Shown: positions 46,817 through 58,466, counted from the first letter of the stretch. The stretch: 64,000 nucleotides of DNA from Pararge aegeria (GCF_905163445.1 NC_053187.1:15795001-15859000); one strand, 5' to 3'. Made by a program: numbers and translations. Notes: generated by a model not told the origin, from the sequence alone.

Positions 46817-49083
46817 AGGTAGCTAGCTATCGTCCTGTAGTTACAATTTCTAATGGTTAAGTATTATACAAAGAGAATGTGGAGTTTTTTCCCCTTTTGA
46901 GACAATTTAAATTTGTTCGTGTAAATCGTCGAAATAATACCGTCAAAAGTTCCTGATCCTCGATTTTGTGAAATCGGTAAAAATCATGATATTTAGCTGA
47001 AAAATCGCTTTCGATTGAATGATAAATCTGTTTTGATTCCGGACGATCCCACTTCTGATATTACTCTTAGTTCAGTCTTCGGAATAATAGATTGTGGCAC
47101 GTTACCATGAAATGTTCCCGTTAACCTTCATGAATAACAAAGTGAAATGAAAAACATCAAAGTGTTTAGGGTCTGCCCACATATTAAAGGTTAAGGCTAA
47201 ATATAATAAAAGTTATTCATAGCTTTTGCCCCCGCGGCATTTAAGTACTTATCCTTTGTTACGACGATCGAGAGGCTAAACTAATAATATGTTAACTTTC
47301 ACTAATAATTAGTTACCACACTTTCGTCTTTCCAGAAGTATACAAGACCAGGACGATAACCACCTCCAAGTTTTCGTTTGCGGATAGAACCTTTTTTACC
47401 TTTTAGGGCCATAATTACAATGGAAGCTTGCTTGGAAAACAGAAAACCTTTTCTGGGGACGCCAAATTTGCATGGCAATACACTTGACAGAGAAAGTAAA
47501 TAGAAAAAAAGAGTTTTAATTTTAATAAGTTTGATTTTGGTTTCTTTGTTTGAAAAGTGATTACGCCGAGAGAGTTCTTAGCTATTTTTAAAGAAAATCA
47601 TTCGAAGATTGACCGATAGACTTATAGAACACTATATAATTCTAATTTCAAAACCACCACAAAATGGCGAATTACATCTTTTTTTAAAGCTCCCTCAATA
47701 CGGACTAGTGTCGGGAGAGTTTTAAATTTATAATTTAGTTTTTATCCTAATTATGGCGAAGTTTTTTATTTTCCTGATCTGATGTAAAATTTACTTTGAC
47801 TAAAATTATAATGCCTAACTTCCAAATGAATTGGTACAAATGTGGCAAGCCCCTTCCGAAATAGACTATAATTTTTGAGCGCTTTGCGATATTTTTCACC
47901 TGCGCTCTTGCACGAGGCCTGTGGTCAAGGACATGGCAATATGAAATTCAGATTACGAAATTCGATTTTCATATAAATGGCTGGGTCAATGACACTTTTG
48001 AGTGATGCGCTTGCGCCAAAGTTAGAATGTACAGCTCAAGGCGTTGATTTAAATGATTTTTTTGCCGAAGTATTTACCTTGAATGATGGTTACTAGGTAC
48101 CAAATAGGTTTTTAAATGGAATGTTTAAAATAATGCGTTTCCCATCCCGAAGACAGTGAGAAAGCATGTTAAACCCGCTTCGATTAGCATTACTAACATA
48201 AAGTAAACATGAAGTAGCTTGGAGGGTCTACGTTCGAAATCTTTCTCTCCTTAATAAAGTTTTATAACCAGCAGTTGGTTGTGGGACATTAAATTGGCTG
48301 CGTAATATGATAATAATTAGATACCTAGCCTACGTCCACATTGGACAAAACAAAACATAGGCAGATACCTAATTTAACTGACAACGGTCTCAAATTTTCG
48401 CTACTTTAGGATTAGTCTCATGATCTCATCCTCATTACATAAATAAACATATCAACAAACAGAATGGCAGTCCTTGTTACCACAACCAACCACACACATT
48501 AGCTCCTTTATTCTCAAAACAATAAAGACGATAGTTGTTTGAATTGCAACATGAGTTCAGCGTACTACACCGAAATTGAATCAAATAACTTCAACGTTGT
48601 ATAGAACAAAAACAACACGTTTACGCAAAACATTAATTTATGCTGTATGCATTAAGGCCTATAATGGTGTGAAGTGATAATGTAAAATGACTCTCATAAT
48701 AATTATGTGTCATTGTATATATTATGAAGTGAGTGTACTTGTTTGCTAACTACATATCGGCTATAAATTTGGTCCTAGGCAAAAGTTCTACGTACTATTT
48801 TTTAGTGACGACTAAAAAATAGTACCTAAAACTTTTAGACGAGCATAACTCCTCCTCACCTTTGAAACATTAAAAAAACTAGATATAAAACGGACATACA
48901 CACACACACAACTTATAACACTCCGTGGTTTTTGCGTCAAGGGTTTAAAAACACATTTTTTACAGCGACGTTGCTATAAAATTGAAGAATTTGTTAATGA
49001 CAAGGTTTCTTGAAAGCACACCGCTCCACTTTCATCACTTGCAAGAAAGAATAATTATTGTAAAAAATATGATGTTGGAAAAG
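46817..49083. other. Intergenic, AT-rich
   Basis: No gene seen. It contains a perfect hairpin at 48792-48825 and a short (CA)n near 48898. Confidence 0.55.
48792..48825. repeat. 15-bp perfect hairpin, extended by a weaker stem
   Basis: GTACTATTTTTTAGT, loop GACG, exact complement. Outer AAAAGTT/AAACTTTT bases extend the stem imperfectly. Confidence 0.85.
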
Positions 49084-49215
49084 AGTTGCTGCTGAGTTTC
49101 TCGTCGACTTCTTCTCGGTAAGGGTACCACGGGTTTCGAAGGCAGGTTGCCGCAACCCGTGGTAAAGTCACCATAAACAGAGACTTGACGTTCCAAAAGT
49201 GCTGCAACAGGCAAT
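49084..49215 (+). repeat. Tail of the 2070-4424 LINE family
   Basis: GAGTTTCTCGTCGACTTCTT through GACTTGACGTTCCAAAAGTG. Confidence 0.7.
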
Positions 49216-50385
49216 GCACAAGATATGTTTTACACAATATACATTTAAATAGACGCTCTTGTCTTGTGTAGTTGACGTATAAGCGGTTATCAATGTCGTT
49301 TCTCAACCTAGGTCTAGCTAAAGATGGATCCTTTTCTTTTCTTTTAAAGAAGAAGATGTCCGCCTTTATTATTTTCCTGTACGTATTATAACAAGATTAC
49401 TCGCCATAGCAGTGATCACGATCCTCAGTCATGAGGAACCGACTAAAGAGAGAGAGATTATAGACATACACTAACGTTTTACGTAAGGGTAGTAGGTATA
49501 AAAACAGTTTATTATACAAAATCAAAAACTGAGCGAGGTTCACACTAGCCAAGCTACATTTGCCTCGCATAGCTACTCGTGTAACCCGGCCATCAAGTAT
49601 AGAAATGCCAGCTATACAAATAAAATGGCAAGATTTTTCCACGACGTAGTTATATATACATATATTAATAATTTATTATGGATAGTGTTAAAGTTAATGT
49701 ACCTAGTATTGTTATGCAGAGTAAAACATTATGCTGGAATGTAAATGAGTCACATAAAATTGAAAATAATAAACCATTTCCTAAAATAAATGTTAAGTAA
49801 TAGGACTCATTTTTAAACGCATTAAATCTTGTAAAGCGGACGTCCGTCGAGCGCGTGGGTTCGCGATCGTCTAGGAAGCGTCGCGAGTCGCAAGAGTGTA
49901 TATGACCCTTAACTACTATTATATTTGTTTGTATTATATGTGGAATATAAAGCTTCACATATCTATTTTTATATATGTTAAAGGGTTAATAAAAAAGCCT
50001 TTCATTGATTTTTTATGCGCAATACGCAGTATCTATAAACTGATCGCCTTTAAGTGAGTTAACGCAGTTCTGGGCCTCAAAAAAAAATAAGCTAAAGCTT
50101 TTGACTGTCCTAAAGACAAGCTAGCGCTAAGTTCGTGACGGAAAAAAAGATTTAAGACACTTGATAGAATAGAACTAGGATTTCAAATTATTGTGCTTAG
50201 TGTAAACAAGACATTCTGCGTGAACGCAGTCGCAAGCAGTTGCTAGTTTTACAAAAATAACAAGATGTAATGGAAATTTCCACGGTCGGGCGGTGACATA
50301 TGGTTTTAAATTTTAAATCGCGTATTCTCACTGCCTGTTGAATAGATCGCTCCATTGTGAGGCGTTACGAATGACAATCATACAA
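49216..50385. other. Intergenic, nothing recognised
   Basis: Several 80-100 codon open frames lack family features. Confidence 0.55.
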
Positions 50386-50697
50386 ATCCAGTTATAGGTA
50401 GAAACGCCGGCAGCCAGTGGTGGCAAACAGTTTATCGATATCCACGTTGTGTCCACACATAGAAGTCCAGTTGTTAGCAATAACGTTAGCCAGTGATGGC
50501 AAATATTTTATCGATATCCACGTTGTGTACAAACATAATAACTCAATGAGAGGTGTTGACAAATCCACTTTGCTTAAAATCCTAGAAATCCTGTTATAGG
50601 TAGCAACGTTACCAGCTTCGATACCAGATATCGTGATAAGATAGAAAAAGTGTTGGCCATTACTGGCCAAGACTTCATCGATATCCTTTTTATGTAA
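50386..50697. repeat. Diverged tandem repeat, unit about 79 bp
   Basis: Units at 50386-50464 and 50465-50537 share TTTATCGATATCCACGTTGT. A third, broken unit spans 50588-50697 (ATCCTGTTATAGGTAGCAAC … TTCATCGATATCC). Confidence 0.8.
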
Positions 50698-50789
50698 CAG
50701 GTACCTGAAACCAGATCCATAGAGCTGTCGTTATATACTATGCTGAGAGCGCGACCGGCTCATCGTAGTGATCGATTTTTTTTATAGTT

Positions 50790-50945
50790 ATAATTGATGG
50801 ACCAAAAAGATGTCCCACCTGATGGTAAGTGGGAACGCGCCGTCTATAAACAGAGCAAGTATCCGAGGGACACGTCCTGCAAAATGCCACCCTTTTGACA
50901 CTTTCGCATGCCACCCTTTAATCAGATGCGTAAGTGTTAAGCCTC
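50790..50945 (+). repeat. LINE-type repeat fragment
   Basis: GATGTCCCACCTGATGGTAA is a common lepidopteran repeat block; a related block occurs at 60600-60830. Confidence 0.5.
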
Positions 50946-51362
50946 ATCTACCTGTAATTACACATATTATGTCGCTGCGATCGCTGCAATTTACAAGCAA
51001 TCGATCTTTGCGAAGGATCTCCTTTAATGGGGACCTTTACCTTAGGGAAAAATTATTTCATTATCAAAGAGGAGGCGTGTCTAGACAAACTTTCTCCATA
51101 AGCTCAACAAAATAATAAGGAACAAGGAAACCAAGCATGCATGAGGTTTAGTAAAGTATTAACCATGTATATTTTTATCGATAAATTAACTATGAACATC
51201 ACTCGAGTAGCCTTTATTGTATTAGTTTGAAACGATATTAGTCAATAGATTTAAACACGACTTCGCCCGCGTACACGTTAAATCCTTTTTAAGTTTTCTT
51301 GACCGTTAAGGTGTAGTGGTTCTACACAGGTAACATCATACATACCTACAGGTTAGCCCGCC
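50946..51362. other. Intergenic, nothing recognised
   Basis: No supported gene. Confidence 0.5.
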
Positions 51363-51365
51363 TTA

Positions 51366-51500
51366 GGGCCGCCGTACACGGACTGCTCGAGCAGTTAGCG
51401 GCTGAGTGAAATACACGGACCGCTCGAGCGGTCGGCGTCGACTGCTTGAGCTGTCGGTTGTTGACTGCTCGAGCTACGACTCAACTGCTCGAGCAGTTGA
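51366..51500. repeat. Left end: TIR and subterminal palindromes
   Basis: ACTGCTCGAGCAGT (51382-51395), ACCGCTCGAGCGGT (51419-51432) and a perfect 20-bp palindrome at 51481-51500, with degenerate copies near 51440 and 51464. Likely transposase or MADF binding sites (inferred). Confidence 0.8.
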
Positions 51501-51520
51501 TTTTCTACCACAGTCGAGTC

Positions 51521-53504
51521 ATGGATTCTGACGAGGAAGCACTGCTTTTGCTGCTCCTGCTCAGGCGGAGACGACGGCGGCGACGTCAAAAGAGAAAATT
51601 TTGGGTTCATCCAATTTTGCAATTAAGAGAACAACGTGGACAATTCCATCATTTGTTTATGGAACTTAGAAGTGATGAAGAAAAATTTTTCAACTATTTT
51701 AGAATGTCAAAGTCTTCGTTTGATGAATTGTATAATATACTAAAGTCTCACATTAAACGGGAAGACACAATTATGAGGAGAAGTATCGAACCTGAAGAAA
51801 GACTAGCAGTAACATTGAGGTAAGAAAAATATATAGTAATTATTAAAATTTTTATTCATTAAAAATATTGGAAATTACATCATCGGACATTACAGAACAT
51901 GATGAAAGGTCTTCAAATTGAGAATTTTGGTCATCAGCCATTGATGTAGAGGGGCCGGTTGCTGATCTAGAGGGACCAGGCACTGATGTAGAGGTAGAGG
52001 GGCCAGTATTATAACCCCATGGTCCACGATAATCATTAAACGATGAATATCCCCTGTCACCATAACTCGAAGGATATGTGTGATTTGTCATCCCTTTAAA
52101 GTATTTCACTACGTTAAGTATTTCGGTCTTAGCATCTAATTTATAATGCTCATTAATTTTTTTGAATTCGCCAACTAATGATAGTAAAAACAATTTATCT
52201 TCATCTTCATTATCAATGCGCGAATTCTGCGTTTTTTCATCTAAACGTTTGGATAATTTTTCAATTAAGACGTTCTCATCTGTGATTTTAGTAGTTAATT
52301 TTCTTTTGTTTCTTTCTCTGGGTATTTTATTTTGACCATTTTCGGTTTCTCCGGACGTAATTTCAGTGTGCTCACTCTCTTGTAAACTATTTGTTTTGTC
52401 GGGTCTATCTTCTATTATTGCCTTTAAAAAAGACATCTGCTGATAATATGCATATGGCCGAATGTTGAGGGCTGCTGAACCACTCTTTGGTTTAATTTTT
52501 TTAGCATATCTGGTGTATCCATCTCTTAATGTTTTCCATTTTTTCTGTATTAACATGGCTGTAACAACAAAAAAATATAAGTTAGTATAATTGATTGATT
52601 TATAAATATGTTTTACAGGTATTTGGCAACTGGATGTACATTTATGGATTTGCAATATAGTTTTAGAATAGCATCAACAACAATAGGTAAGATAGTGAGG
52701 GATGTTTGCAGAAATATATGGATACATATGAAGGATATGTGTATGGAACAACTAACTAAAGATAAATGGAAAGACATAATAAATGGTTTCAAAAAAAATG
52801 CTCAGTTTCCGAACTGCCTCGGTGCCGTTGATGGCAAACATATTAGAATAATACAACCCGCGCAAAGTGGATCGTCATATTATAACTATAAAAATTATTT
52901 TTCGATAATACTTCTAGCAGTATGTGATAGTAATCATATGTTCACTTTCGTGGATATAGGCTCATATGGAAGGCACGCTGACTCGACTATTTTCGAAGAG
53001 AGTTGTCTATATAAAATGTTACAAGAAAAAAAGTTAAATATACCTCCACCTTCTGCAATATCACAAAATGGACCGTTATTACCGAATGTGTTTATTGGGG
53101 ATGAAGCGTTTAGCTTGCAGGAAAATTTAATGCGTCCATATGGTGGCAAGAATTTACCAGAGAAAAAAAAAATTTTTAACTATCGGTTATCACGTGCGAG
53201 GCGATATATTGAATGCACGTTTGGCATATTAGCTAATAAATGGCGGATCTTTCATAGACCACTCAACGTCAACGTTGATTTCGCAGTGGATATAGTAAAA
53301 TCATCGTGTGTTCTTCACAACTACGTAAAACAACGAGATGGAAATAAATTTGAGGATACGTTTGAGGGTCTTCCTTATTCTATAATACATTCAACCCAGC
53401 AAGTTCGTCCAGGTGGACCTATGTTAACAACAATCCGTGAAGAATTTGCTAATTACTTTGTGAGCGAAGAAGGCAAACTAGATTGGCAATGGAATATGAT
53501 ATAA
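51521..53504 (+). CDS. Harbinger DDE transposase
   Basis: Exon 1 is 51521-51819, exon 2 52619-53504. The intron starts GTAAGA and ends TTTTACAG; joining completes an Arg codon and restores the family motif LRYLATG. The product is 394 residues. The N-terminus is acidic, then poly-Leu, then an Arg-rich run (a likely nuclear signal) and WVHPILQLREQRGQFHHLF, typical of the family. The catalytic triad is visible: D171 in GAVDGKHIRI, D261 in IGDEAFSL and E298 in RRYIECTFGILANKWRIFHR. The start at MDSDEE was chosen because it begins the conserved N-terminal region and follows the palindrome array. Upstream in-frame codons exist but lie in terminal repeats. The enzyme cuts and pastes the element, probably with the MADF protein. 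Confidence 0.92.
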
Positions 53505-53843
53505 ATCAAAAGGGCGCCGTCCGTATAACATAGCCTCTGTATTCTTTTAAATATTAAAAATATAATAAGAAGCAAAACAACTATTATATTGTTACCAGTC
53601 TGTTTTTTAATAATAAATAAAATAATAAATGTGTGTGTTAAATGACTGACTTTTTTACTTACCGATTTGATTTTTTTCTTCAACTGGTTTTTCATCAAAG
53701 TTCTCAATTACTTGGGCACAAATAATTGCCCATGCATTGTTCTTCTTTATTTTGTCGCTGTGTTCCTTAAGTTTATAGTTCCAAATAAGTTCTTGCGTTT
53801 TAATTGCGCTAATAAGGGCATCACTATCGCACACGCCCTCCAT
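51852..53843 (-). CDS. Harbinger-encoded MADF-BESS DNA-binding protein
   Basis: Exon 1 is 53843-53663 (60 codons plus one base), exon 2 52558-51852. Donor GTAAGT, acceptor GTTACAG; the split codon reads Ala. The product is 295 residues. The MADF (Myb/SANT-like) domain covers about residues 8-110: LISAIKTQELIW, NNAWAIICAQV, then across the splice KKWKTLRDGYTRYAKK, ending YYQQMSFLKAI. Residues about 181-211 (DKLFLLSLVGEFKKI…KTEILNVV) match the BESS protein-interaction motif. The C-terminus has Gly-Pro-Ser-Thr repeats. In Harbinger elements the Myb-like partner binds the ends and helps the transposase enter the nucleus. That role is from the family; here it is inferred. Confidence 0.88.
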
Positions 53844-53925
53844 GTTCAAAAAACAGCCGGCAAATGAGAAAACAGACGCCGCGAGGCCGCAAAGGGCGGG
53901 GGGGAGAGGGAAGTCGGAGAGCTGT

Positions 53926-54155
53926 CGACTGCTCTAGCGCAGTCAACGGCTCGAGCAGTCGGTGTATGCCTCGCAACCGCTCGCGAGCGGTCGACGGCAC
54001 GATGGAATTTCATCATGCAGTTGACGGCTTGAAGCGGTCGCGACTGCTCGAGCAGTCGTGTGTACGGCAGCGAATGAATGACTATAGTTCACTGCGCGGT
54101 CGCGGCTTTAAGCAGTCGGTCTCAACTGCTTGAAGCAGTCCGTGTACGGCGGCCC
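53926..54155. repeat. Right end: subterminal palindromes and TIR
   Basis: ACCGCTCGCGAGCGGT (53976-53991) and CGACTGCTCGAGCAGTCG (54041-54058), both perfect, plus imperfect copies near 53926, 53951 and 54105, then the TIR. Confidence 0.8.
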
Positions 54156-54158
54156 TTA

Positions 54159-55304
54159 CACCGCTACATCACAAACCACTAGATAAGATTCTTGTCGCCG
54201 ACCTAACATGTAATAGAATAAAAAAAGTATTTCATTGCGTTTTTCCCATAGCAATATTCCGGCCTACACAATCTGTTAAAAAATGGCGTCAAATATTTGC
54301 CCGGTTGCTGCGTGTTAGAAGAACAACGAACTAACTTTCGCCTTTATAGTAGTTAGAAGGGGAATAACAATGTAAATTATCGACAAAATAGCACAAGTGG
54401 TTTTGAATATTTGTATATTTTAAAAGTGATTCATAAACATGGCTGCCGTTGACATATCACGATTCTAATCAAACGGTGTCGATAAAAAAACTAACCAACG
54501 CGCAAATTAAATGATTGTCATGATTACATAATACAACACAAATTAAACAAACCCACACCTAACTATTTGAATGTTTCTAGAAAATTCTAAGTTCAACAAT
54601 AAATTTTTAATTGGACACCCTTGGTCTATTAATGTCCCACAGGCCACGACTGGGATGGTATCTGTCATAGCGAGCGGTATTAAGAGTTTGTTACGTTTCT
54701 TAGTGCGGAATGGTGGGCTTATACGAGTTTAACCACAATTACGGAATAGAAAAAGTATTAGAAAAATGTAATTCGAGGTAGCTTTTTTATACTTTTTTTC
54801 CATTGAGAAAATTTTACTTAATAAATATCTAATATTTAGCTTAGCTTAACTTATTGTTATGGTGCGGGTCATCTCTACCAGAGACATTTATGCAGCAATA
54901 TACATATCGGCTAGAGAACGCAACGTTGACACTTTAAAACCTCGCTCCTCTCGGTCAATTAGTAGTTACCTATAGAGAGCGGAAAAAGGTCAGGAAGTGG
55001 GTCAATGTTTTTTATTAATTAATTGATTGATGAAAAACAAGCTATTGAATTTATAATGTGACCTTCCTTTCCTCCAAAAACCTTTAGTAGTTTCTTATAT
55101 AGGTACTATGTGCTTTTTCCGCTTATGTTTATCAGGTGTTCGAGAATCAATCGCTCTTACTGTGACCGACCAAAAATATAGTTGTTAAATGCGATTTGTA
55201 TTCAATATTTATGTATGCCCACGAATATCAATGCCCACGAATAAATATTTTATGGAATCGTCAAATTTCCGTGAAGTCCATCATTTTCATGAAGTTGTAG
55301 CAAC
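54159..55304. other. Intergenic, nothing recognised
   Basis: No supported gene or clear repeat. Confidence 0.5.
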
Positions 55305-55615
55305 TATAGATCATCATCATGATCATTTCGATCATTTGCGGCCCAATACAGGGATCTCCTCCCACAATGAGAAGGGATTAAGACTGTAGTCCGCACGCTG
55401 GCCTAGTGTGGATTGGTGGACTCCACACACCTTTAAGAACGTTATGGAGAACTACCAAGCGTACAGGTTTCCTCACGATGTTTTCCTTCACCGTTGAAGC
55501 GAGTGATATTTTAATTACTTAAAACTTTTTAAAAGTTAAAGGTGCGTGCTGGGATTCGAACTCGGGTCCCCAAAATTGAAGTCGAGCTCCTACGCACTGG
55601 GCTATATCACCCCTC
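55305..55615 (-). repeat. SINE family B, full length
   Basis: Plus strand reads CTCCCACAATGAGAAGGG … CACTGGGCTATATCACC. B box complement GGGATTCGAACTCGGG. Confidence 0.85.
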
Positions 55616-55744
55616 ATGAGTAAAATGTTCATATAACCTTTTATTCCTTGGAACTAGCATGTTAGATTCCCACGAAATTCTGCATTATTTCAACAAAAGA
55701 AAAAAAGATAGATTTCTAAGATAGATAGGTATACTATCTCTAGC

Positions 55745-56000
55745 GTTCTGAAGTGCACCAGGTGCAGATTGCTAGACTCCACTTTGAAAACAATATGGGG
55801 ATTGGGGAACTGTCAGGCATGCAGGTTTCAGCAGTCATGTGAACATGCCGGTTGGAGAAAGCCTTGGAGAAAGTAAACATGCCGGTTTCTTAACGATGTT
55901 TTCCTCCACCGCTAAAGCCATGTCCTAAAATCAAATTTATACACATAACTCCGAAATGTCTGGCATGCGTTCCCTGATCCCTAAAGGTCGAAGATCGAAG
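55745..56000 (-). repeat. SINE family B, degraded
   Basis: ATTGCTAGACTCCACTTTG and ACGATGTTTTCCTCCACCGC identify the family. A short internal duplication (…CATGCCGGTT twice) interrupts it. Confidence 0.6.
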
Positions 56001-56379
56001 CTTCTAGACGGATTATCGAAGCTTCTATCACGGATTGAAAATAATTGTGTGTACTGTACAGTAAATTATGTGTACCTACTGATATTTGTTATTACCTACA
56101 TGAAATAATAATACACCAAGTTGAAATAACATCTAATAATAACTATTATGATAAGAGATAATGGTGCAAAACAGAATTGTAGGCACAAACGAAATACTAA
56201 GACGCACTTTCCAACCGAAATGTTTACAATTTACGTAACATTTGTTTCTACCGGCTGATTATGTAATAGTATCTAATCAACAATTAGGTATACAGTGGTG
56301 CTTATTCAGTGTTGTTGACAATTTACGACAAAAAAATAATAACGCACATTACTCTGAAAAGTTTGGGGTGCGCTCCGGG
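56001..56379. other. Intergenic, first copy of a local duplication
   Basis: 56026-56100 is repeated at 56644-56713. No gene seen. Confidence 0.55.
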
Positions 56380-56530
56380 ATTTATTTTTATTTATTATAT
56401 TTATACATTTTATTTGTACACCACAAATAGGAAAAAAAAAAGGACACAACAAAAATAAACTTAAAAAGTAGGATCCAAAGGGCGGCCTTATCGCTTAGAA
56501 GCGATCTCTTTCAGGCAACCTTAGGATTAG
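56380..56530 (-). repeat. LINE 3' tail fragment
   Basis: GGCGGCCTTATCGCTTAGAA with TTTCAGGCAACC on plus. Same family as the pieces at 11175 and 61845. Confidence 0.65.
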
Positions 56531-57249
56531 GAAAACCAAGAGAAACCGATTGGTGGGGTGTAGTATTATTATATACATACTTACGAACAATTACACACTA
56601 ATACTTCTCTCGGGATCTCTTTAGGCCGAAGATCGCTCTTGACTATCACGGATTGAAAATAATTATATGTACTGTAAATTATTTGTACCTACTGATATTT
56701 GTGATTACCTACAATTGATATGGGGAATTACGGTCTTTATTATTTTCAAGCGCCTCTTAGACGTCCTTACAGAGGGTCAGCGCCTGGTCCCCAGCTGCCA
56801 GGGGTAATTTGGGAATTTATAATTTCCGAATTTTCTCTAGACTGCTCATGTGCGAGGCTTCGGCCGTTACCACCCTATCAGAAAAGAGATGCCGAAACGA
56901 GACGCCGCGTGGGAACCGATAATATTGCATTCATATCCCTGGAAAAAAATCATGACATGCATTATCTAATCGGGTGTATATTTTAAAAGTAGATATTAGG
57001 AAATAATAGATGTATGCTAATACTATGTTATATAATATTAAATAATCGCCTTATTTCAATTTGTTTTCATGACATACCACAGTAATTTTATATTTTTAAT
57101 TTTTAACATAATTTTATGACAAAACAATTGGCTGAGCAATTATTTAATATTAAAATAGATTAATTAACATGACGATTTTTAATAGTAAATAATTATTCTG
57201 ACACCTGATATATATTTTTACTAACACTAATTAGAATCCTGAAATCGTG
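56531..57249. other. Intergenic, second copy of the local duplication
   Basis: 56644-56713 repeats 56026-56100. No gene recognised. Confidence 0.5.
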
Positions 57250-57362
57250 TATTTGTAATTGTTATAAGGGTCAAACTGTTTGTTATTGCTATGCCCTGAC
57301 AGGGCCTCATGACTATGTAAAGACATGGATGCAAAAAATAAATAAATAAATAAATAAAAATA
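57250..57362 (+). repeat. LINE tail with (AAAT)n
   Basis: TGCTATGCCCTGACAGGGCC then about five AAAT units. Confidence 0.55.
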
Positions 57363-58315
57363 GAAGCTTCCGGCTTAGACTGCATCATTACTTACCACAT
57401 GGTGAGAAGGCAGTCATGTACTATCATTTAGTAAATTATAAAATAAAAATGATCGTCTGCCAACCAAGTGGAGGTTCTACCAACGCTGTGTTTTCATTCC
57501 AATGTCATTCTAGCACGTTGGGACCCCAGCATCCTTCGGTTCTATGACGTTAACTCGTTTATTTCAGAAATTTCCTTAATCACGTATATTCTTTCCAACG
57601 CCCACTAAGCTAATCTAAACTTTTTTTGTAAAGAGAACACTAAAACTTTTCCCAAATAGTTGTCGAGTTATTATTTTGATTTCTAAACGATTTGGATTCC
57701 TTATTCGAACTTCAATTACCGTAGTCCGTAAAGTTTAATTTCTGCATAGTTGTACATTTAAGTACAGAAATGGCATTGTAAGTAATGAAAATCTTCAATG
57801 TTATAAAAGGAGTTAGTTAATGGAAGAAGTGTTGAATAAAGCCATTTATGTTTTATATCTTTTCCTCCGAATCATGGCGTTTTGTTCGAGTCACGTCGCG
57901 TCGCCCCCATTGCTTATTCTATACGGAGTTGTCTTGTATTTGTTACTTCTTACTACTATGAATGTTATTGGGTAGGGTGCCCTTTATATGTATCGACATT
58001 TCGTAGACTTTTGGTGCAGTAGTTTTTTTTCTTGTATTTTCTAGTTACTTAACAGCAGTTTTTTTTTAATTTATGATCTGTAAAATTTTGTTTAACTTAC
58101 TTCAACTTGCTGTTATCTACGATTTTAAGACATCTTGCATAAATGCAGGCGTTACTTCGCGGAATTCTATTCTAGGTGTCGTACGATGCGACTAAGAAAA
58201 TATAACGGAAGCCGGGCAGCAGTGTCCTCTGTGCTACTACTACCATCTACTGCGATCTGCCCAGCGTGGTGATTCAAATCCTCCCATCGCGAGGCTTTTA
58301 GCCCAGCACGATTAG
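57363..58315. other. Intergenic with old repeat scraps
   Basis: 57465-57545 and 58200-58300 (GCCGGGCAGCAGTGTCCTCT) look like lepidopteran LINE/SINE fragments. No gene seen. Confidence 0.45.
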
Positions 58316-58323
58316 CATAGACA

Positions 58324-58466
58324 CAGTGGCGTGCACTACATACATGTACAAAAGCACTGCATACCCAAATAATTTTATATAACTCGTATTGGAGGGGAAT
58401 TTTTCCATTTTATGCCATGTACCTGCTTTATGCATACCCTGGTCGAAAACCCTGTGCACGCCACTG
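58324..58466. mobile_element. hAT-like MITE with perfect 8-bp duplication
   Basis: Ends CAGTGGCGTGCAC and GTGCACGCCACTG. CATAGACA flanks it on both sides (58316-58323, 58467-58474). 143 bp, no coding capacity. Confidence 0.85.

Larger units (their letters stand above)
51366..54155. mobile_element. Intact PIF/Harbinger DNA transposon with interlocked genes
   Basis: 2790 bp. Both ends begin GGGCCGCCGTACACGG; the perfect terminal match is 22 bp and continues imperfectly. The 3-bp TTA at 51363-51365 and 54156-54158 is the PIF/Harbinger-type target duplication. It carries a DDE transposase on plus (51521-51819 + 52619-53504) and a MADF-BESS protein on minus (53843-53663 + 52558-51852). Exon 2 of each gene sits inside the intron of the other. 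Both reading frames are open across the predicted splices. The ends bear palindrome arrays. All this suggests a recent insertion. Confidence 0.93.

Noticed and set aside
53864..54133. An 89-codon plus-strand frame at the Harbinger right end
   Set aside because: It lies wholly in subterminal palindromes and the MADF leader; no conserved features.
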